The translations under genes were made by a program, and so were the position numbers. This document shows positions 1-9,024 of a stretch of DNA of 38,477 bases, piece by piece. The stretch is taken from contig JALNWB010000019.1 of NCBI GenBank assembly GCA_023231105.1, positions 1 to 38,477 on the forward strand. Reading direction: 5' to 3'. Source of the DNA: Ignavibacteriaceae bacterium (lineage in GTDB: Bacteria; Bacteroidota; Ignavibacteria; Ignavibacteriales; Ignavibacteriaceae). Under the pieces are notes generated by a model that saw only the letters and a list, made by a program, of their open reading frames with translations, was not told the DNA's origin and did not search any database. The number at the start of each line of letters is the position of its first letter. Position 1 is the first letter of the stretch.

Positions 1-2
1 AA

Positions 3-467
3 GAAGATAAACCTCTTGGCACTGCCGGACCGTTAATATTGCTTAAGGATAAACTAACAGAACCATTTATAGTAATGAATGGAGATATATTAAGTGCTAT
101 TAATTTTAAAGATTTATATGACTTCGCAATAAATCGCGATTCTATGTTAACTATCTCTATTAAAAAAGAAATTACTCCTTATGCTTTTGGAAATATTTCT
201 TTTAATAGAGACTTTGTTACAGACATTGAAGAGAAACCGGATATTATTTCTTATATTCTTGCTGGTATCTATGTGATGAAGCCCGAAATTTTTTCCATTA
301 TTCCTGAAAATGAATATTTCGGTATGGATACCTTAATAAAAAAAATGATAGCAAATAATTTACCCATTCTAAAATATGACTTAAAAGAATATTGGTTAGA
401 CATTGGAAGGATAAATGATTACGAAAAAGCACAAACAGAATATAATACTCATTTAAAAGATAAATAA
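3..467 (+). CDS. Sugar-phosphate nucleotidyltransferase, 3' part
   Basis: This is the C-terminal part of an NTP_transferase (RfbA/HddC/mannose-1-phosphate guanylyltransferase-like) enzyme, which would couple a sugar-1-phosphate to a nucleotide in the cytoplasm. The reading frame is open from base 3, so the gene starts before the window. The first visible residues, EDKPLGTAGPL, are the family's conserved substrate-binding stretch, followed by FIVMNGDIL, whose Asp normally binds metal. The end reads YWLDIGRINDYEKA, the usual family end with WxDIGxxxDY. A TTG at 39 is internal, not a start. The stop is two bases before the next gene, so it is probably the first visible gene of the sugar operon. 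The substrate cannot be told from sequence alone; GDP- or NDP-hexose/heptose activation is the family expectation. Confidence 0.88.
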   Translation, partial: EDKPLGTAGPLILLKDKLTEPFIVMNGDILSAINFKDLYDFAINRDSMLTISIKKEITPYAFGNISFNRDFVTDIEEKPDIISYILAGIYVMKPEIFSIIPENEYFGMDTLIKKMIANNLPILKYDLKEYWLDIGRINDYEKAQTEYNTHLKDK

Positions 468-469
468 TT

Positions 470-1444
470 ATGAAGCGAATTTTAGTAACCGGAGCTGCCG
501 GATATATTGGTTCTGTATTAACACGTCAACTTTTAGCAAAAAACTATACAGTTCGGGCTTTTGATGTTTTAAACTTTGGAGGCGAAGCTCTTATTGATGT
601 TTATAGTCATAAGAACCTTGAATTTATAAAAGGCGATATCAGAAAAGAAGCCGACATTCGTAATGCGATAAAAGATGTTGATGCTGTTGTTCATCTTGCT
701 GCCATTGTTGGAGACCCTGCTTGTGCGGCTCAATCTGATGTTGCATTAGCAACCAATTGGGAGGGTTCAAAGTTACTATTCGATATTTGTCAGGACACAC
801 CTTCTGTTAAGCGATTTGTTTTTGCATCAACTTGTAGTAATTATGGGAAAATGGAAGGTCATGATTTTTTAAATGAAGAATCACCATTACGACCAGTTTC
901 ATTGTATGCAGAACTTAAAGTTAAATTTGAAAAATACATATTAGAAAGCAAAAAAAGATCCGATTTTATTGCTACTGCTTTACGATTTGCGACTGTGTAT
1001 GGTTTATCCTCCAGAATGCGTTTTGACCTTACAGTCAATGAATTTATGCGAGAAGTGGCACTTGGAAGGGAATTGGTTATCTTTGGAGAACAATTCTGGA
1101 GACCCTATTGTCATGTGGCCGACTTAGCAGGCGCTTGTGTTATTGTTCTTGAAAGCGAAGAAAGCAAAGTAGCTAACAATGTCTTTGGTGTTGGTGATAC
1201 TAATGAAAACTATCAGAAGAAAATGATTGCAGATGAAATAATTAAAATTATTCCTAATGCAAAAATAAAATATGTTCAAAGAAATGTAGATCCAAGAGAC
1301 TATCGGGTTGATTTCAGCAAAATCACAAATATTTTGGGTTTTAAAATCTCCTGGACAGTTCCAATGGGATTAGAAGAAATTTATTCTATTATTAAAAATG
1401 GTATTCTTTCTAATCCTGATTCAATAAAATATAATAACATTTAA
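470..1444 (+). CDS. NAD-dependent epimerase/dehydratase (extended SDR)
   Basis: This 324-residue extended SDR is likely to oxidise, epimerise or dehydrate an NDP-sugar. The N-terminus has the Rossmann motif TGAAGYIGS at residues 7-15. HLAAIVGDPA follows near residue 75, then the catalytic-type serine/threonine stretch ASTCSNYG and YAELK (YxxxK) near residue 145. The C-terminal substrate part includes FWRPYCHVADLA, typical of sugar-nucleotide epimerases. It begins with ATG two bases after the preceding stop and is followed by a DegT aminotransferase, an arrangement common in amino-sugar pathways, where the SDR makes the keto group that is then aminated. The exact sugar is not determinable here. 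Confidence 0.9.
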   Translation: MKRILVTGAAGYIGSVLTRQLLAKNYTVRAFDVLNFGGEALIDVYSHKNLEFIKGDIRKEADIRNAIKDVDAVVHLAAIVGDPACAAQSDVALATNWEGSKLLFDICQDTPSVKRFVFASTCSNYGKMEGHDFLNEESPLRPVSLYAELKVKFEKYILESKKRSDFIATALRFATVYGLSSRMRFDLTVNEFMREVALGRELVIFGEQFWRPYCHVADLAGACVIVLESEESKVANNVFGVGDTNENYQKKMIADEIIKIIPNAKIKYVQRNVDPRDYRVDFSKITNILGFKISWTVPMGLEEIYSIIKNGILSNPDSIKYNNI

Positions 1445-1454
1445 TAATAATATT

Positions 1455-2594
1455 ATGTCATACAAAATACCTTTATTTGATTTAAATTATGGGGAAGAAG
1501 AAGAAAAAGCAGTAATAGATACTTTACGCTCCAAATGGATTTCAACAGGACCTCGGTGTGATGAATTTGAAAAGTTATTTGCAGAAAGTCTTGATGCAAA
1601 ATATGCTTTAACTGTTTCTAATTGCACTGTCTCACTTCATTTGGCGCTTCGTTTGCTCGGCATAAAGGATGATGATGAAGTTATTGTGCCATCTTTAACC
1701 TTTGTAGCTTCAGTAAATGCAATAAAATATGTGAATGCTAAGCCTGTATTTTGCGATATACAAAGCTATGAGGATATAAATATTTCACCTGAAGCTATAG
1801 AGCAAGCAATTACTCCAAAAACAAAAGCGATCATTGTGGTTCATTTTGGGGGATTTCCTTGCGATATGGAAAAGATTATGGGGATTGCTCAGAAACATAA
1901 CCTTAAAATAATAGAAGATGCTTGCCATGGGCCACTTTCAGAATATCAAGGGAAAAAATTAGGCACATTTGGGGATATTTCATGCTTTAGTTTTTTCTCA
2001 AACAAAAATTTAAGTACTGGTGAAGGAGGAATGCTTGTAACAAATAATGAAGAGTATTATAACAAAGCTAAACTTTTACGATCTCACGGTATGACATCTC
2101 TTTCTTTTGAAAGATCAAAAGGTCATACAACCGTTTATGATGTTTTAGAGTTCGGTTATAACTATAGATTAGATGATATAAGGGCATCAATAGGTATTGT
2201 TCAATTGAAAAAATTAAAATCCGATTTAGATAAACGAGCTTTGTTAAGGGAAAAATATATTGAATGTCTGGAAAATATTGAACAAATAATTATTCCATTT
2301 AAGAATCATTCAGCATTTGTATCAAACTATATTTTTCCAATAGTTCTAAAAGATTCAACGGCAGAAAAACGTGATTTGTTAAGAGCCAAATTGCAAGAAG
2401 ATGGAATTCAAACTAGTATTCATTATCCAGCAGCACATCGTTTTTCTATCTACAAAGATTTACAGTGTAATTTACCAAATACAGAATATGTTGCTGATAA
2501 TGAAATCACTTTACCAATGTTTGGTAAAGTGACTGTTGGAGAAATAGAATATATTGTTGCTTCCATTAAAAAGCACATTCAAAACAAAATATGA
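1455..2594 (+). CDS. DegT/DnrJ/EryC1/StrS family PLP aminotransferase
   Basis: This 379-residue PLP-dependent sugar aminotransferase would transfer an amino group, usually from glutamate, to a keto NDP-sugar. Visible family features are KWISTGPRCDEFE near the N-terminus, PSLTFVASVNAI, the IIEDACHGP stretch whose Asp contacts the PLP pyridine, and FFSNKNLSTGEGG, which contains the Schiff-base lysine. The C-terminal IHYPAAHRF region is also typical. Length is normal for the family. It follows the SDR by 10 bases, and its stop overlaps the next ATG (ATGA). The SDR and aminotransferase are probably consecutive steps of one amino-sugar pathway, which is an inference from order. Confidence 0.93.
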   Translation: MSYKIPLFDLNYGEEEEKAVIDTLRSKWISTGPRCDEFEKLFAESLDAKYALTVSNCTVSLHLALRLLGIKDDDEVIVPSLTFVASVNAIKYVNAKPVFCDIQSYEDINISPEAIEQAITPKTKAIIVVHFGGFPCDMEKIMGIAQKHNLKIIEDACHGPLSEYQGKKLGTFGDISCFSFFSNKNLSTGEGGMLVTNNEEYYNKAKLLRSHGMTSLSFERSKGHTTVYDVLEFGYNYRLDDIRASIGIVQLKKLKSDLDKRALLREKYIECLENIEQIIIPFKNHSAFVSNYIFPIVLKDSTAEKRDLLRAKLQEDGIQTSIHYPAAHRFSIYKDLQCNLPNTEYVADNEITLPMFGKVTVGEIEYIVASIKKHIQNKI

Positions 2595-3349
2595 AAACAT
2601 TTATTCTTAATGGAACATCTCGAGGATTAGGATTAGCAATGGTTAAGGAATTAATTAAGCAAAACGAAACAAAGATATTTTGTTTAGTTCGTGACACTAA
2701 TAGAATTGGGAAATTGGAGAGTTTTGAAAGTTCAATTCAAATTTGGGGATGCGACTATTCTGAAGTTAATTTTGCAATAAACACAAAAGATTTCTTCAAT
2801 AAGATTACCTATTCAGAAAATGTATATTTCATAAATAACTTATCTGTAATAGAACCGATTGATAAAATCCAGGATCTTGATGAAAACTCAATTGTAGAAA
2901 ACATAAATATAAATATAACTAGCAATCTAATTGTAATCAAGGAGTTTTTACAAGCAGTACAAACATATACAAACAGTAATGTTTATATTTTGAATATTTC
3001 ATCTGGCATTAGTAAATCAAACATTCCGGGCTTATTTATGTATGGTTTAGCAAAAGCATACTTGGATTACTTAACGTCTTCTTTAAATATAGAATACAAC
3101 ATATACAGCAATATTAAAGTAAAAGCCACATCTTTTTATCCTGCAGGGCTTAAAACAGACATGCAAAATAAGCTCCAAGAAAGCTTATTAAAGCATTCAC
3201 TCCAAGGATATGATTATTCAAAAATATTTACTCAATATTTAGAAGACCCTAAAAAAATTGCTGAAATCATTTATGCCAATTTCTTCAAAAACAATATTGG
3301 CTGGAACGAAGAAATTAATTCATTAAAAAATTTTTTATCTTATGATTAA
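2591..3349 (+). CDS. Short-chain dehydrogenase/reductase
   Basis: This classical SDR of 252 residues has GTSRGLG at residues 8-14 (TGxxxGxG-type cofactor site), NISSG near residue 135 with the catalytic serine, and MYGLAKAYLDYL with the Tyr-x-x-x-Lys pair. It resembles the sepiapterin-reductase/benzil-reductase branch more than the extended sugar epimerases. The start ATG overlaps the previous stop by four bases, which supports translational coupling. Position between an aminotransferase and an ATP-grasp enzyme suggests reduction of an intermediate in modified-sugar synthesis. The substrate is unknown and NADPH preference is only a family expectation. Confidence 0.85.
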   Translation: MKTFILNGTSRGLGLAMVKELIKQNETKIFCLVRDTNRIGKLESFESSIQIWGCDYSEVNFAINTKDFFNKITYSENVYFINNLSVIEPIDKIQDLDENSIVENININITSNLIVIKEFLQAVQTYTNSNVYILNISSGISKSNIPGLFMYGLAKAYLDYLTSSLNIEYNIYSNIKVKATSFYPAGLKTDMQNKLQESLLKHSLQGYDYSKIFTQYLEDPKKIAEIIYANFFKNNIGWNEEINSLKNFLSYD

Positions 3350-4370
3350 GAAAGTACCAATTGTCGTAATAGGAGGAAAAGGAGGAGGTGTAACGGAAGG
3401 TTTAATAAAAGCGCTGCGTCTTGCGGAATATGAAAATATAAATATGATTGAATTTACAATGGAATCTGCGCATTTATACAGAGTGGCAAATTACTCATTG
3501 TTTAATTATACACCTGAAAATGATTGTTTTGTGGATAAGCTCATAGAACTTTGCAAACAAAATAATTATAAAGTAATCATTCCTGGCCCAACTTGGGAGG
3601 CTCGTGCTCTTGCTGCTAGATATGGTGACTTTGTTAAAGAAGGAATATACCCCATAGTAAACAATTATGAGGCAGTTACCATCTGCAATGATAAATGGGA
3701 AACATTTAAATTTTTAGATTCTCATTCCATAGGAACACCATATACTTATTATTTTAAAGATGGTGAATTAAATGAAAATGAGTTAAAATTAGAGTATCCA
3801 GTATTATTAAAACCACGTGTCGGTAGAGGAAGTCAAAATATATTTATTATTCATAATACAGAAGAGTTAAAGTTAATCTCAAAATATTTATCATTACGTA
3901 AAATTGATTTTGTTGTTCAGGAATATGTAGGTAGCTTAAATGATGAATATACTATTGGCGTAATTTCTGACAAGAATGCTAATGTAATTGACTCCATCGT
4001 AATGAAACGAAAATTAGGAGGAGGATATACGGATTCAGCTACTATCTGCGAACCTTCAGAATTAAATTTATTTTGCGAAAAAGTTGCAAAAATTTTAAAC
4101 TCAACTGGACCACTCAATATTCAATTACGAATGGATAAAAATAATCAACCTAAGATTTTTGAAATTAATCCTAGGTTTTCAGGAACTGCTCCTATGAGAG
4201 CGATAGCAGGATTTAATGAGCCTGATATGATTATTAGAAATTTTGTTTTTGATGAACAACTTACAAAACCTAAAGTACAAAACAACTTAAAATTCTATCG
4301 AGTTTTTCAGGAGTTTTATTTAGATAAAAATCAAGAACATCCAAGAGCAGAAATTAAAGATTATATTTAG
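3342..4370 (+). CDS. ATP-grasp domain protein (carbamoyl-phosphate-synthase-like)
   Basis: This 342-residue protein has the three parts of an ATP-grasp ligase: a pre-ATP-grasp Rossmann-like start (VVIGGKGGGVTEGLIKAL), the central ATP-binding lobe with PVLLKPRVGRGSQ and QEYVG, and the metal-binding end FEINPRFSGT. Such enzymes activate a carboxylate as an acyl phosphate and join it to an amine or thiol. In a polysaccharide operon after an aminotransferase, an attractive idea is amide-bond formation on an amino sugar, but nothing in the sequence fixes the acid or acceptor. It overlaps the upstream SDR by eight bases and precedes the phosphoesterase by 11 bases. Confidence 0.87.
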   Translation: MIKKVPIVVIGGKGGGVTEGLIKALRLAEYENINMIEFTMESAHLYRVANYSLFNYTPENDCFVDKLIELCKQNNYKVIIPGPTWEARALAARYGDFVKEGIYPIVNNYEAVTICNDKWETFKFLDSHSIGTPYTYYFKDGELNENELKLEYPVLLKPRVGRGSQNIFIIHNTEELKLISKYLSLRKIDFVVQEYVGSLNDEYTIGVISDKNANVIDSIVMKRKLGGGYTDSATICEPSELNLFCEKVAKILNSTGPLNIQLRMDKNNQPKIFEINPRFSGTAPMRAIAGFNEPDMIIRNFVFDEQLTKPKVQNNLKFYRVFQEFYLDKNQEHPRAEIKDYI

Positions 4371-4381
4371 TCAACAGTAAA

Positions 4382-5077
4382 ATGCGGATACTTTTTTTCT
4401 CAGACATACATGGTTCTATCCGAAATTTGGAAGAATATCTAAAAGTTGATTCTGCCTTTGATCATTATATTTTTCTTGGAGATATTTTTGGATATATCCC
4501 GTTAGAGAAAGATGTTCTAAGTTTTTTTAAAAAATCTAATCTTACTTTTATACTTGGAAACCATGACCTATATTATTTGAAAAGCCTTTCTGAGTCAGAA
4601 TTTTTAAAAACATATTCAAATATTAACAGGTCGATGATATCTTCAAACGCTTACGAAGAAAGGTATGGATATTTATACGAAACATGTTCAAAATATAAAT
4701 TAAAGGATACATCATTTTTGTTTGGGGTGCCATTAGAAAAAAATATCATACTTGATAATTTAAGAATTATACTTGCACACGGGAGTCCATCAAATCCATT
4801 TAACGAGTATATATACAGGGACAATGAAAATATAAAGGAGTTATTTTATAAATTTAACTTTGACATACTTGCTTTAGGACATACCCATAAATCTTTTATT
4901 TATGAAAATAATGGTCATTATATCATAAATCCGGGATCTTGCACTATTCCTAGAGGAGGCGGAAATCCATCCATAATTATTTGCAATACAAATCCATTAT
5001 CTTTTAAAATCAAAGCAATCCCCCAAACAATAAAATATAGAACAATTACCAAAACTAAAATTGAAGTTTTAAATTAA
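4382..5077 (+). CDS. Metallophosphoesterase (YfcE/calcineurin-like)
   Basis: All metal-binding blocks of the calcineurin-like phosphoesterase fold are visible: SDIHG at residues 7-11, FLGDIFG around residue 34, LGNHD at residues 58-62, AHGSPSNP and finally GHTHKSF followed by INPGSC. Length (231 residues) is slightly above the usual YfcE size. It probably removes a phosphate from a small substrate, perhaps a sugar phosphate made by this operon. It has no signal peptide, so it should be cytoplasmic. There is no clear Shine-Dalgarno before ATG. The stop overlaps the next start by one base. Confidence 0.9.
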   Translation: MRILFFSDIHGSIRNLEEYLKVDSAFDHYIFLGDIFGYIPLEKDVLSFFKKSNLTFILGNHDLYYLKSLSESEFLKTYSNINRSMISSNAYEERYGYLYETCSKYKLKDTSFLFGVPLEKNIILDNLRIILAHGSPSNPFNEYIYRDNENIKELFYKFNFDILALGHTHKSFIYENNGHYIINPGSCTIPRGGGNPSIIICNTNPLSFKIKAIPQTIKYRTITKTKIEVLN

Positions 5078-5841
5078 TGCCTAAAATAATGAAACAAGAA
5101 CCCACTTCAGCAAATACTAACTTAAAAAGCAAACGCGATGATTTTTATAATTTATTTAAAAATTACCCTTTCTCTCCAGAAGTAGATGTTTTAGGCAATT
5201 TGCCTTTATTTATGAGACATCAACAAGTAGCAAAATTATTATGCATGCACGAGCTATATAAGAAAATTATTAATGTTCCAGGTGTAATTATTGAATTTGG
5301 CGTTCGTTGGGGACAAAATCTGGCATTATTTGAATCATTCCGTACGATATACGAACCTTTTAATTTTACAAGAAAAATAATAGGCTTTGATACATTTGAA
5401 GGTTTTCCATCAATACATTCAAAAGATGGGAAAGACCATATAATATCTAAAGGGTCTTATGGAGTATCAGAAAAATATGAAGATACCCTTGATAAAGTTT
5501 TGAAATATCATGAAGAAGAAGCTGTACTTTATAATCACATCCAAAAATTTGAGTTGATAAAAGGAGATGCCACAAAAACAATCGACGATTGGCTTAAAAA
5601 AAATAATGGTAAACTAATTTCATTTGCATATTTTGATTTCGATTTGTATGAGCCTACCAAGAAATGTTTAGAGGCAATTATGCCACACCTAACAAAAGGT
5701 AGTATAGTTGCTTTTGATGAAATTAACCATGATAATTTCCCAGGAGAAACAATTGCATTAAAAGAAGTTGTAGGAACTAAAACAATTCAGCTACAAAGAT
5801 TTCAATCAAATCCATTTATGGCATATTTTATTGTTGAATAA
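5077..5841 (+). CDS. TylF/MycF-like SAM-dependent methyltransferase
   Basis: This 254-residue protein matches the TylF (macrocin O-methyltransferase) family, which methylates hydroxyls of deoxysugars with SAM and a divalent metal. Visible marks are GVIIEFGVRWGQNLALF (SAM loop) around residue 70, IIGFDTFEGFP (family signature) around residue 105, and FAYFDFDLYEPTKKCLE with acidic metal-binding residues, then IVAFDEINHDNFPGE. It starts at the last base of the previous stop (TAATG), so it is tightly coupled to the phosphoesterase. It is likely to add a methyl group to the sugar built by the preceding genes. Confidence 0.88.
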   Translation: MPKIMKQEPTSANTNLKSKRDDFYNLFKNYPFSPEVDVLGNLPLFMRHQQVAKLLCMHELYKKIINVPGVIIEFGVRWGQNLALFESFRTIYEPFNFTRKIIGFDTFEGFPSIHSKDGKDHIISKGSYGVSEKYEDTLDKVLKYHEEEAVLYNHIQKFELIKGDATKTIDDWLKKNNGKLISFAYFDFDLYEPTKKCLEAIMPHLTKGSIVAFDEINHDNFPGETIALKEVVGTKTIQLQRFQSNPFMAYFIVE

Positions 5842-5857
5842 TTTTTAATCCTCAGAA

Positions 5858-6076
5858 ATGGATATCTTTTCATACGAATACGTTTACGAAAATGAACAAG
5901 ATCAGAAGCTTTACATGCTGCAGCAGAAACAAACTCCTGTTGTTCAAAGAAGTATTGATATTAAAGATTCTCCGACCATTTTTCAACAACACTCTCAACC
6001 GATATGTTCCGAATATGTTTTATATCCACAACCCAATCAGCCATGTTTAACTAAATATAAAGATTGTGTTTTTTGA
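5858..6076 (+). CDS. Small hypothetical open frame, doubtful
   Basis: A 72-codon ATG frame lies 17 bases after the methyltransferase. Its product is rich in Gln, Tyr and Pro and has no motif I recognise. It has no Shine-Dalgarno and stands next to a decayed glycosyltransferase, so it may be part of the degenerate stretch rather than a functional gene. I include it because it follows the operon closely in the same direction and is free of stops over 219 bases. Confidence 0.25.
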   Translation: MDIFSYEYVYENEQDQKLYMLQQKQTPVVQRSIDIKDSPTIFQQHSQPICSEYVLYPQPNQPCLTKYKDCVF

Positions 6077-6247
6077 TTCAAAGTATCTGTTAAAGTGAAG
6101 AAAAAACTAGACTGATTTTTAATTTTTGGCTTGGCTAACTAAAATTTAAGTTGCAAGTTTTACAATATAAAAATACGAAATCTTGCAGATTTAAAAAGGA
6201 AAACAGTAGACTATATTATTAACAATCAATATGTTGTATTATTTTAA

Positions 6248-6505
6248 GGCTTAACTATGTATTTTGGCAATGCAGTTATGACAACTCCCTATACTTCAGT
6301 TAAGAATATTGTTAAACATGAAAAAACAGGATTGTTAGTTGGAACAGATAGCCCAAAAGAAATCAGGGATGATATATTATAGCTCATTTCTAATGAGACA
6401 AATACACAGCAAATGTACTAAAAATTCGCGTGTTTTTGCTATAGCAAGTTTGAATTTGGGGTTCCATTGTAGAAAAAATTTATTCTCACCTTCTTAAATC
6501 CTAGT
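6248..6505 (+). pseudogene. Remnant of a family 4 glycosyltransferase (C-terminal part)
   Basis: Translation in the frame of base 6248 gives GLTMYFGNAVMTTP, then IVKHEKTGLLVGTD and SPKEIRDDIL. This is the classic C-terminal donor-binding end of GT4 enzymes (EAM-FGxPVxxT, EIVxxxxTGLLV). In-frame stops follow at 6380-6382, at about 6419 and near 6470, yet the text between them still reads like the family end (KFEFGVPL, KKFILTFLN). No N-terminal half is visible upstream, and an in-frame TAA precedes the fragment at 6245. It is therefore an old, truncated gene. The rest of 5842-6564 holds only the doubtful small frame. Confidence 0.75.
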
Positions 6506-6564
6506 ATCATAATATTAAGATTAAAGTTTATTTATCTGATAATTATTAAATTAAAAATCCCGAC

Positions 6565-7602
6565 ATGAAAGCTAGAGCTATAACATTGATTCCTGAGAGA
6601 TACTCAATTTCGAGCAGTATAGAAGAAACTCTTAAATATGCCGGAATAGAATGCACCAAATTAAATAGTAAAAACGCCTTGAGTAAATGGGAACTTGACC
6701 TGAATGGGCAAATGTTTCGAGTAACACGAGGCATACGTAACCAATGGGCAAGACATATTAACAATAAGATTTATGACTGGTTTGTTAATGAGGTAAATAT
6801 AATTTTGCCAGATGTTGTGATTATATATAATCATGAAATGATAACTCCAGATATTCTAGGGTGGCTAAAAGAAAAAAAAATTAAAATTATATTCATACTT
6901 GGGGACAGCCCTTTTTTTTCAAACACAAGCCAAACAAATTTTTTAATATTAAAATACGCTGATTTAATATTATCACCTGATACTTATTGGAAAATTCAAT
7001 TAGAAAAAACCGGTTTAAAAAATATTCATCATTTTTTATTTCCATTGCCAGAAAAAAGATATTATCCAATTAACAAATCAGATAATGATAATTGTTTTGA
7101 TGCAATTTATGCAGGCACTAGTAATAATAATTCCTGGGGTTATAAAAAAGCATTATTTTTGAATTATTTCACTGACAGTAATTTCTTTTTGTATGGCAAT
7201 ACCAGTTGGGATTTATGGTTACCTTTATTCCCTAAGTTAAATTCTTGTTTTATTCCTTCGCCGTATGTGCCCTCCGCCAAACTAAATGAGCTATATAATA
7301 ATTCAAAAATCGTTCCTATTGACGGGAATGCGGGTCTTATAAATGGATTACATATTAGAATTGCTGAGGCAATATCCTCTGGTGTTATGCCACTTATGGA
7401 ATGGACTGCAGATATGGATTATGTTTTTGAAGGAATAGATAATTTGCCGGTAGTTAGAAACTATAGAGAAATACCAGAGATATTGAATTGGTATTTAAAT
7501 AATAACGGAGAAAGGATATCTATTTTAAAAAAAATGATGGCGGTCTATATTGATAAATATAATTACATGACAAGCTCTGAATTAATTTGTAGTATATTAT
7601 AA
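6565..7602 (+). CDS. Glycosyltransferase, CgeB-like GT-B fold
   Basis: This 345-residue protein resembles CgeB/Glyco_trans_1_2 proteins. The N-terminal half carries alternating hydrophobic strands (DVVIIYNHEMITP, IIFILGDSPFF). The C-terminal half has DAIYAGTSNN at a domain start, then LHIRIAEAISSGVMPLMEW, the typical donor-binding stretch, followed by MDYVFEG. There is no signal peptide or membrane segment. It starts with ATG after the degenerate GT region and is followed 19 bases later by the Wzy-like gene. It probably adds one residue to the lipid-linked repeat unit; donor and acceptor are unknown. Confidence 0.75.
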   Translation: MKARAITLIPERYSISSSIEETLKYAGIECTKLNSKNALSKWELDLNGQMFRVTRGIRNQWARHINNKIYDWFVNEVNIILPDVVIIYNHEMITPDILGWLKEKKIKIIFILGDSPFFSNTSQTNFLILKYADLILSPDTYWKIQLEKTGLKNIHHFLFPLPEKRYYPINKSDNDNCFDAIYAGTSNNNSWGYKKALFLNYFTDSNFFLYGNTSWDLWLPLFPKLNSCFIPSPYVPSAKLNELYNNSKIVPIDGNAGLINGLHIRIAEAISSGVMPLMEWTADMDYVFEGIDNLPVVRNYREIPEILNWYLNNNGERISILKKMMAVYIDKYNYMTSSELICSIL

Positions 7603-7621
7603 AAGGATCAAATAAGTATTC

Positions 7622-8926
7622 ATGAAGATTTATAATGTTCAATCTGCGTTATTATTGCTTTCATTTGCATTAGACGGTTTTGGTTATCACTTAATGGGTT
7701 TTGAGTTGCCTTTTGAATATAGCACTATTCTTATTTTTCTTTTATTAATAATACAACTAGTTTCCTGCACATATAAAAATACTTCATTTTTGTTGTTTCT
7801 GTATGCTTATATTATAGTTCAAACATTTATTTTAAATACTTCTAATCTTGCGGATTTGAAAGTCTGGAGATACTTTATCATTCTAGTAATATATTCATTT
7901 ACACTATTCAGTTTTGTTTACTATTATAGACTTTCGTTAGATGATTTCGTTAAAAAATATTTCAAGTTAATTTTTTATATTGCATTATTTTCAATAATGC
8001 AGATTGCAGTTTTCATTTTATTCAGGGTATCAATTATACCTCAGAATTATTTGACCGGGGTAGCAACCATCTCTGGTGGAGGTACTAGCTTTAATCCAAA
8101 TATTTTTGGTATATTTCCCCGAAATATTGGATTGACGACAGAACCCGCTAACTTTGCATACATTTTAATTCCAGGAGTTTACCTTTCACTGGCAAAATTT
8201 GTGAAAAAAGAAAAGGCATTTGAAATCCCTAAACATTATGCTATAGTAATACTGGCGGCCATGATACTTACCTTCTCACTGGTGGCTTATTTTGGTATTA
8301 TCCTTTCTGTATTGATGTTACTTAAGGAAAATCTGTCAAAGAATATTCGAAGGTTTACCTTGTCGTTGTTTGTAGTTTCGGGGCTTGTCATTGGAATATA
8401 TAAAAGTGGGGTTGGAGATAAGTTTATTGATTTGGTGCAACAAAGCAATGCAGTGAGCCAAGGCGATTATAAAGCAAATAACATGACAACTTTCGCCGTT
8501 ATTTCAAATTTTTTGATTGCAGTTGATTCTCAAAGTCAGAATCATTTTATTGGCTCGGGATTAAATACTCACCGATCCAACTATGATAAATTCATTTTTC
8601 AGATATTTAGCGTAGATAATGTGTTGGGTGAATTAAATAGAGATGGAGGGAGTTCTCTTTTTATCAGAACATTATCGGAATTTGGTATACCAGGCCTTTT
8701 AGGACTTATTTTTTTTTTTCTCCATTTCAGACTTACAAAAGAAAATGGTTCATCAAAGTATAGATTGCTAAATGAAATGTCATTAGTTACTATCGTACTC
8801 TTTTGCACCAGAAGTGAACATTATGTGAGTGTTACCTTTTTAGTTTTTGCTGCTATTTATTATTTTAGTTACAGAGTTGGGTTGAATACTGGTTACGTTA
8901 ATAAATTAAGTTCAGGCAAGGTCTAA
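7622..8926 (+). CDS. wzy: Wzy-like O-antigen/polysaccharide polymerase
   Basis: This 434-residue protein is almost wholly hydrophobic, with about ten membrane segments and one larger polar loop between roughly residues 265 and 340. The loop contains NHFIGSGLNTHRSNYDKF, and TTEPANFAYILIPG lies earlier near residue 180. Both resemble motifs of O-antigen polymerases and Wzy_C-type proteins (EPxxFA; GxGxxxH). Wzy proteins polymerise undecaprenyl-linked repeat units on the periplasmic face. Primary sequence conservation is low in this family, so assignment rests on topology and context among glycosyltransferases. A second member of the wider superfamily (26351-27622) looks more like a ligase. Confidence 0.72.
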   Translation: MKIYNVQSALLLLSFALDGFGYHLMGFELPFEYSTILIFLLLIIQLVSCTYKNTSFLLFLYAYIIVQTFILNTSNLADLKVWRYFIILVIYSFTLFSFVYYYRLSLDDFVKKYFKLIFYIALFSIMQIAVFILFRVSIIPQNYLTGVATISGGGTSFNPNIFGIFPRNIGLTTEPANFAYILIPGVYLSLAKFVKKEKAFEIPKHYAIVILAAMILTFSLVAYFGIILSVLMLLKENLSKNIRRFTLSLFVVSGLVIGIYKSGVGDKFIDLVQQSNAVSQGDYKANNMTTFAVISNFLIAVDSQSQNHFIGSGLNTHRSNYDKFIFQIFSVDNVLGELNRDGGSSLFIRTLSEFGIPGLLGLIFFFLHFRLTKENGSSKYRLLNEMSLVTIVLFCTRSEHYVSVTFLVFAAIYYFSYRVGLNTGYVNKLSSGKV

Positions 8927-9024
8927 TTGAAAAAATATTTAGTAGCCATTCATCATGGAAAAATGGACAAATAATTATATAAAAAAATCTAAGAAAAAAA
9001 GATTAGGTGTTAAAAGAGGATGAA

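Noticed and set aside
8955..9023. Small frame beginning MEKWTNNYIKKSKKKR before the 9025 gene
   Set aside because: Only 22 codons, lysine-rich from an A-run, no likeness and it ends at the next start region.
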